The position numbers and the translations under genes were made by a program. From contig JBKPRD010000210.1 of the NCBI GenBank assembly GCA_046734415.1, positions 1-5,985 on the forward strand: a stretch of 5,985 bases of DNA, in the 5' to 3' direction. The notes beneath the pieces are model-generated. The model ran no database searches and had not been told where the DNA came from. It saw only the letters and a program-made list of their open reading frames with translations. This DNA is from DATBLE01 sp046734415 (GTDB lineage Bacteria > Actinomycetota > Thermoleophilia > Gaiellales > Gaiellaceae). Shown piece by piece: positions 4,917 to 5,985 of the stretch (position 1 is its first letter; each line of letters begins with the position of its first letter).

Positions 4917-5678
4917 GTGGGCGAAGCCGATCAGACCTATCTGCAGGCCGACCAGCCCGAGGGGGTTCCGCCCCTGGAGCTGACCGGCGAGCGCACGCTC
5001 CCCGACGTCCCGGAGGAGAACTACTGGTACCGCCGCCACGTCGCCGTGTATGAGTGGATCGCCGAGCGCTGCAGCGGCCTGCGCGTCGTCGACCTCGCCT
5101 GCGGCGAGGGCTACGGCTCGGACCTGCTGGCACGCAGCGCGTCCGAGGTGATCGGCGTCGACGCCAATCCCGACGCCTACGAGCACGCCCGCACCCGCTA
5201 CCGCCGCCCGAACCTGAGCTTTCAGCGCGGCCTGGTCGAGGACTTCAACGAGGACGTCGATGCGGTGGTCTTCCTGCAAACGATCGAGCACATCCACGAG
5301 CCGGAAAAGCTCGTCGAGACGATCTCCCGGATCGCCCAGGTCGCCTACATCTCGACCCCCAACCGTCTCACCCTGGCGCCGCCGGGGGCCGAGAAGTCCG
5401 ACAACCCCTGGCACCTGCGCGAGTACGACGCGGGCCAGTACCGCCACCTGCTGGAGCGGCATTTCGCGAGCGTCGAGTTGCTCGGCCTCTTCCACGCGCG
5501 CAAGCTGCGTGTCCACGAGCTCGCGATCAAGGCGGGCTGGGACCGCATCCATCCCACCCTCCGCATCACCAAGCCGTTCTACGACCGCTTCATCCCGGCG
5601 ATCAGCGCAGGCGACTTCCGCCTGCGATCAGGGCATCTCGACAAGGCTCTGGACTTCCTCGCCGTCTGTCGCGCCTGA
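4917..5678 (+). CDS. SAM-dependent methyltransferase, Rv3030-like, paired with GH57 enzyme
   Basis: This 253-residue cytoplasmic methyltransferase has motif I VVDLACGEGYGS (57-68), the SAM-ribose acidic residue D82 (GVDAN), motif II region VVFLQTIEHIHEPE (117-130), and a distinctive block STPNRLTLAPPG (146-157) followed by NPWHLREYD (163-171). STPNR-x-T with a later NP-W/F-H-x-x-E-Y/F block is what I recall for Rv3030-type methyltransferases of mycobacteria, where the gene sits before a GH57 branching enzyme (Rv3031) and has been proposed to act in methylglucose lipopolysaccharide synthesis. The same order here suggests a glucan or other sugar as acceptor, but that is an inference from context. 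The start is GTG, preceded by a TAACTT box and no Shine-Dalgarno. The stop overlaps the next start in TGATG, so the two are translationally coupled. Confidence 0.87.
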   Translation: MGEADQTYLQADQPEGVPPLELTGERTLPDVPEENYWYRRHVAVYEWIAERCSGLRVVDLACGEGYGSDLLARSASEVIGVDANPDAYEHARTRYRRPNLSFQRGLVEDFNEDVDAVVFLQTIEHIHEPEKLVETISRIAQVAYISTPNRLTLAPPGAEKSDNPWHLREYDAGQYRHLLERHFASVELLGLFHARKLRVHELAIKAGWDRIHPTLRITKPFYDRFIPAISAGDFRLRSGHLDKALDFLAVCRA

Positions 5679-5985
5679 TGGCCGACCGCACCGCCGGCGA
5701 CCTGGCGATCGTCCTCCACTCGCACATGCCCTACGTCGAGCGCTTCGGGACCTATCCCTACGGCGAGGAGTGGCTCTTCGACGCCTTCGCCCGCTCGCAC
5801 CTGCCGGTGCTGGACGTCGCCGAGCGCCTGACGATGACGATCACCCCGGTGCTGGCGGACCAGCTGGAGGCCGAGGGCGTGGGGGAGAGGATGCTGCGCT
5901 TCCTGCGCCAACACCGAGTCGACGCCGCCGACCGCGACGTCGCGGACGCGGGCGCCGCGGTTCGGCCGGCCGCCCAGGCGGAGGC
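5678..5985 (+). CDS. GH57 family 1,4-alpha-glucan branching enzyme, N-terminal fragment (runs off window end)
   Basis: An ATG at 5678-5680, sharing its A with the preceding TGA, opens 102 codons with no stop before the window ends. The N-terminus GDLAIVLHSHMPYVERFGTY (7-26) contains the HSHMPY motif of GH57 enzymes, followed by GEEWLFDAFARSHLPVLDV (29-47) and then LTMTITPVLADQLEAEGV (51-68). These three blocks are the usual opening of actinobacterial GH57/DUF1957 branching enzymes, which cut alpha-1,4-glucan and rejoin it as alpha-1,6 branches in the cytoplasm. The catalytic glutamate and aspartate lie further downstream and cannot be checked. Full-length relatives are about 500 residues, so roughly one fifth is present. 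No ribosome site of its own is seen, so expression probably depends on coupling to the methyltransferase. Confidence 0.9.
   Translation, partial: MADRTAGDLAIVLHSHMPYVERFGTYPYGEEWLFDAFARSHLPVLDVAERLTMTITPVLADQLEAEGVGERMLRFLRQHRVDAADRDVADAGAAVRPAAQAE

Noticed and set aside
4833..5552. A 239-codon open frame antisense to the second methyltransferase, reaching into the divergent promoter region
   Set aside because: It mirrors codons of a well-supported methyltransferase; the Val/Ala/Leu/Asp-rich product is typical of an antisense shadow and shows no family motif.
1..5985. A defence system, toxin-antitoxin pair, mobile element, CRISPR array or RNA gene
   Set aside because: Nothing with those signatures was found; all long gene-like stretches are accounted for by ordinary families, and the largest gap (4806-4916) is only 111 bp.

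Overview
The window comes from a GC-rich bacterium, most likely an actinobacterium. A Thermoleophilia/Solirubrobacterales-type lineage is my best guess, but it is an inference. The grounds are strong G/C preference at third codon positions, frequent GTG and TTG starts, -10-like TANNNT hexamers sitting 6-8 nt before start codons (a pattern typical of leaderless actinobacterial genes), an Rv1264-like soluble adenylate cyclase, and a methyltransferase-GH57 pair like one found in mycobacteria. No rRNA, tRNA, CRISPR array, insertion sequence or phage gene was seen.

Layout. (1) 1-271, minus strand: N-terminal part of a LON substrate-binding-domain protein, cut by the window edge. (2) 272-295: a 24-bp divergent gap whose two -10-like hexamers share a TA step. 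(3) 296-1417, plus: class III adenylate cyclase with an N-terminal regulatory domain and all six catalytic residues. (4) 1460-1786, plus: a DksA/TraR-like protein that keeps the coiled-coil tip motif but has lost all four zinc-finger cysteines. (5) 1787-1829: a compound hairpin, probably a terminator. (6) 1838-2095, plus: a small two-helix membrane protein of unknown function, meeting the next gene tail to tail in a shared CTAG. (7) 4805-2092, minus: a three-gene operon of DrrA-type ABC ATPase, ABC-2 permease and SAM-dependent methyltransferase. (8) 4806-4916: divergent promoter region. (9) 4917-5985, plus: a methyltransferase overlapped by the start of a GH57 glucan branching enzyme, truncated by the window end.

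How they fit. The left half looks like signalling and stress control (cAMP production, a DksA-like RNA polymerase factor). The centre is an export module with a dedicated methyltransferase, which suggests export of a hydrophobic or lipid-linked product that may be methylated. The right end resembles Rv3030-Rv3031 of Mycobacterium tuberculosis, genes linked to methylglucose lipopolysaccharide and alpha-glucan synthesis, so a methylated glucan is a reasonable but untested idea. I see no clear new multi-gene system. The best leads are the cysteine-free DksA-like protein, the symmetric divergent promoter and the methyltransferase-GH57 pair.
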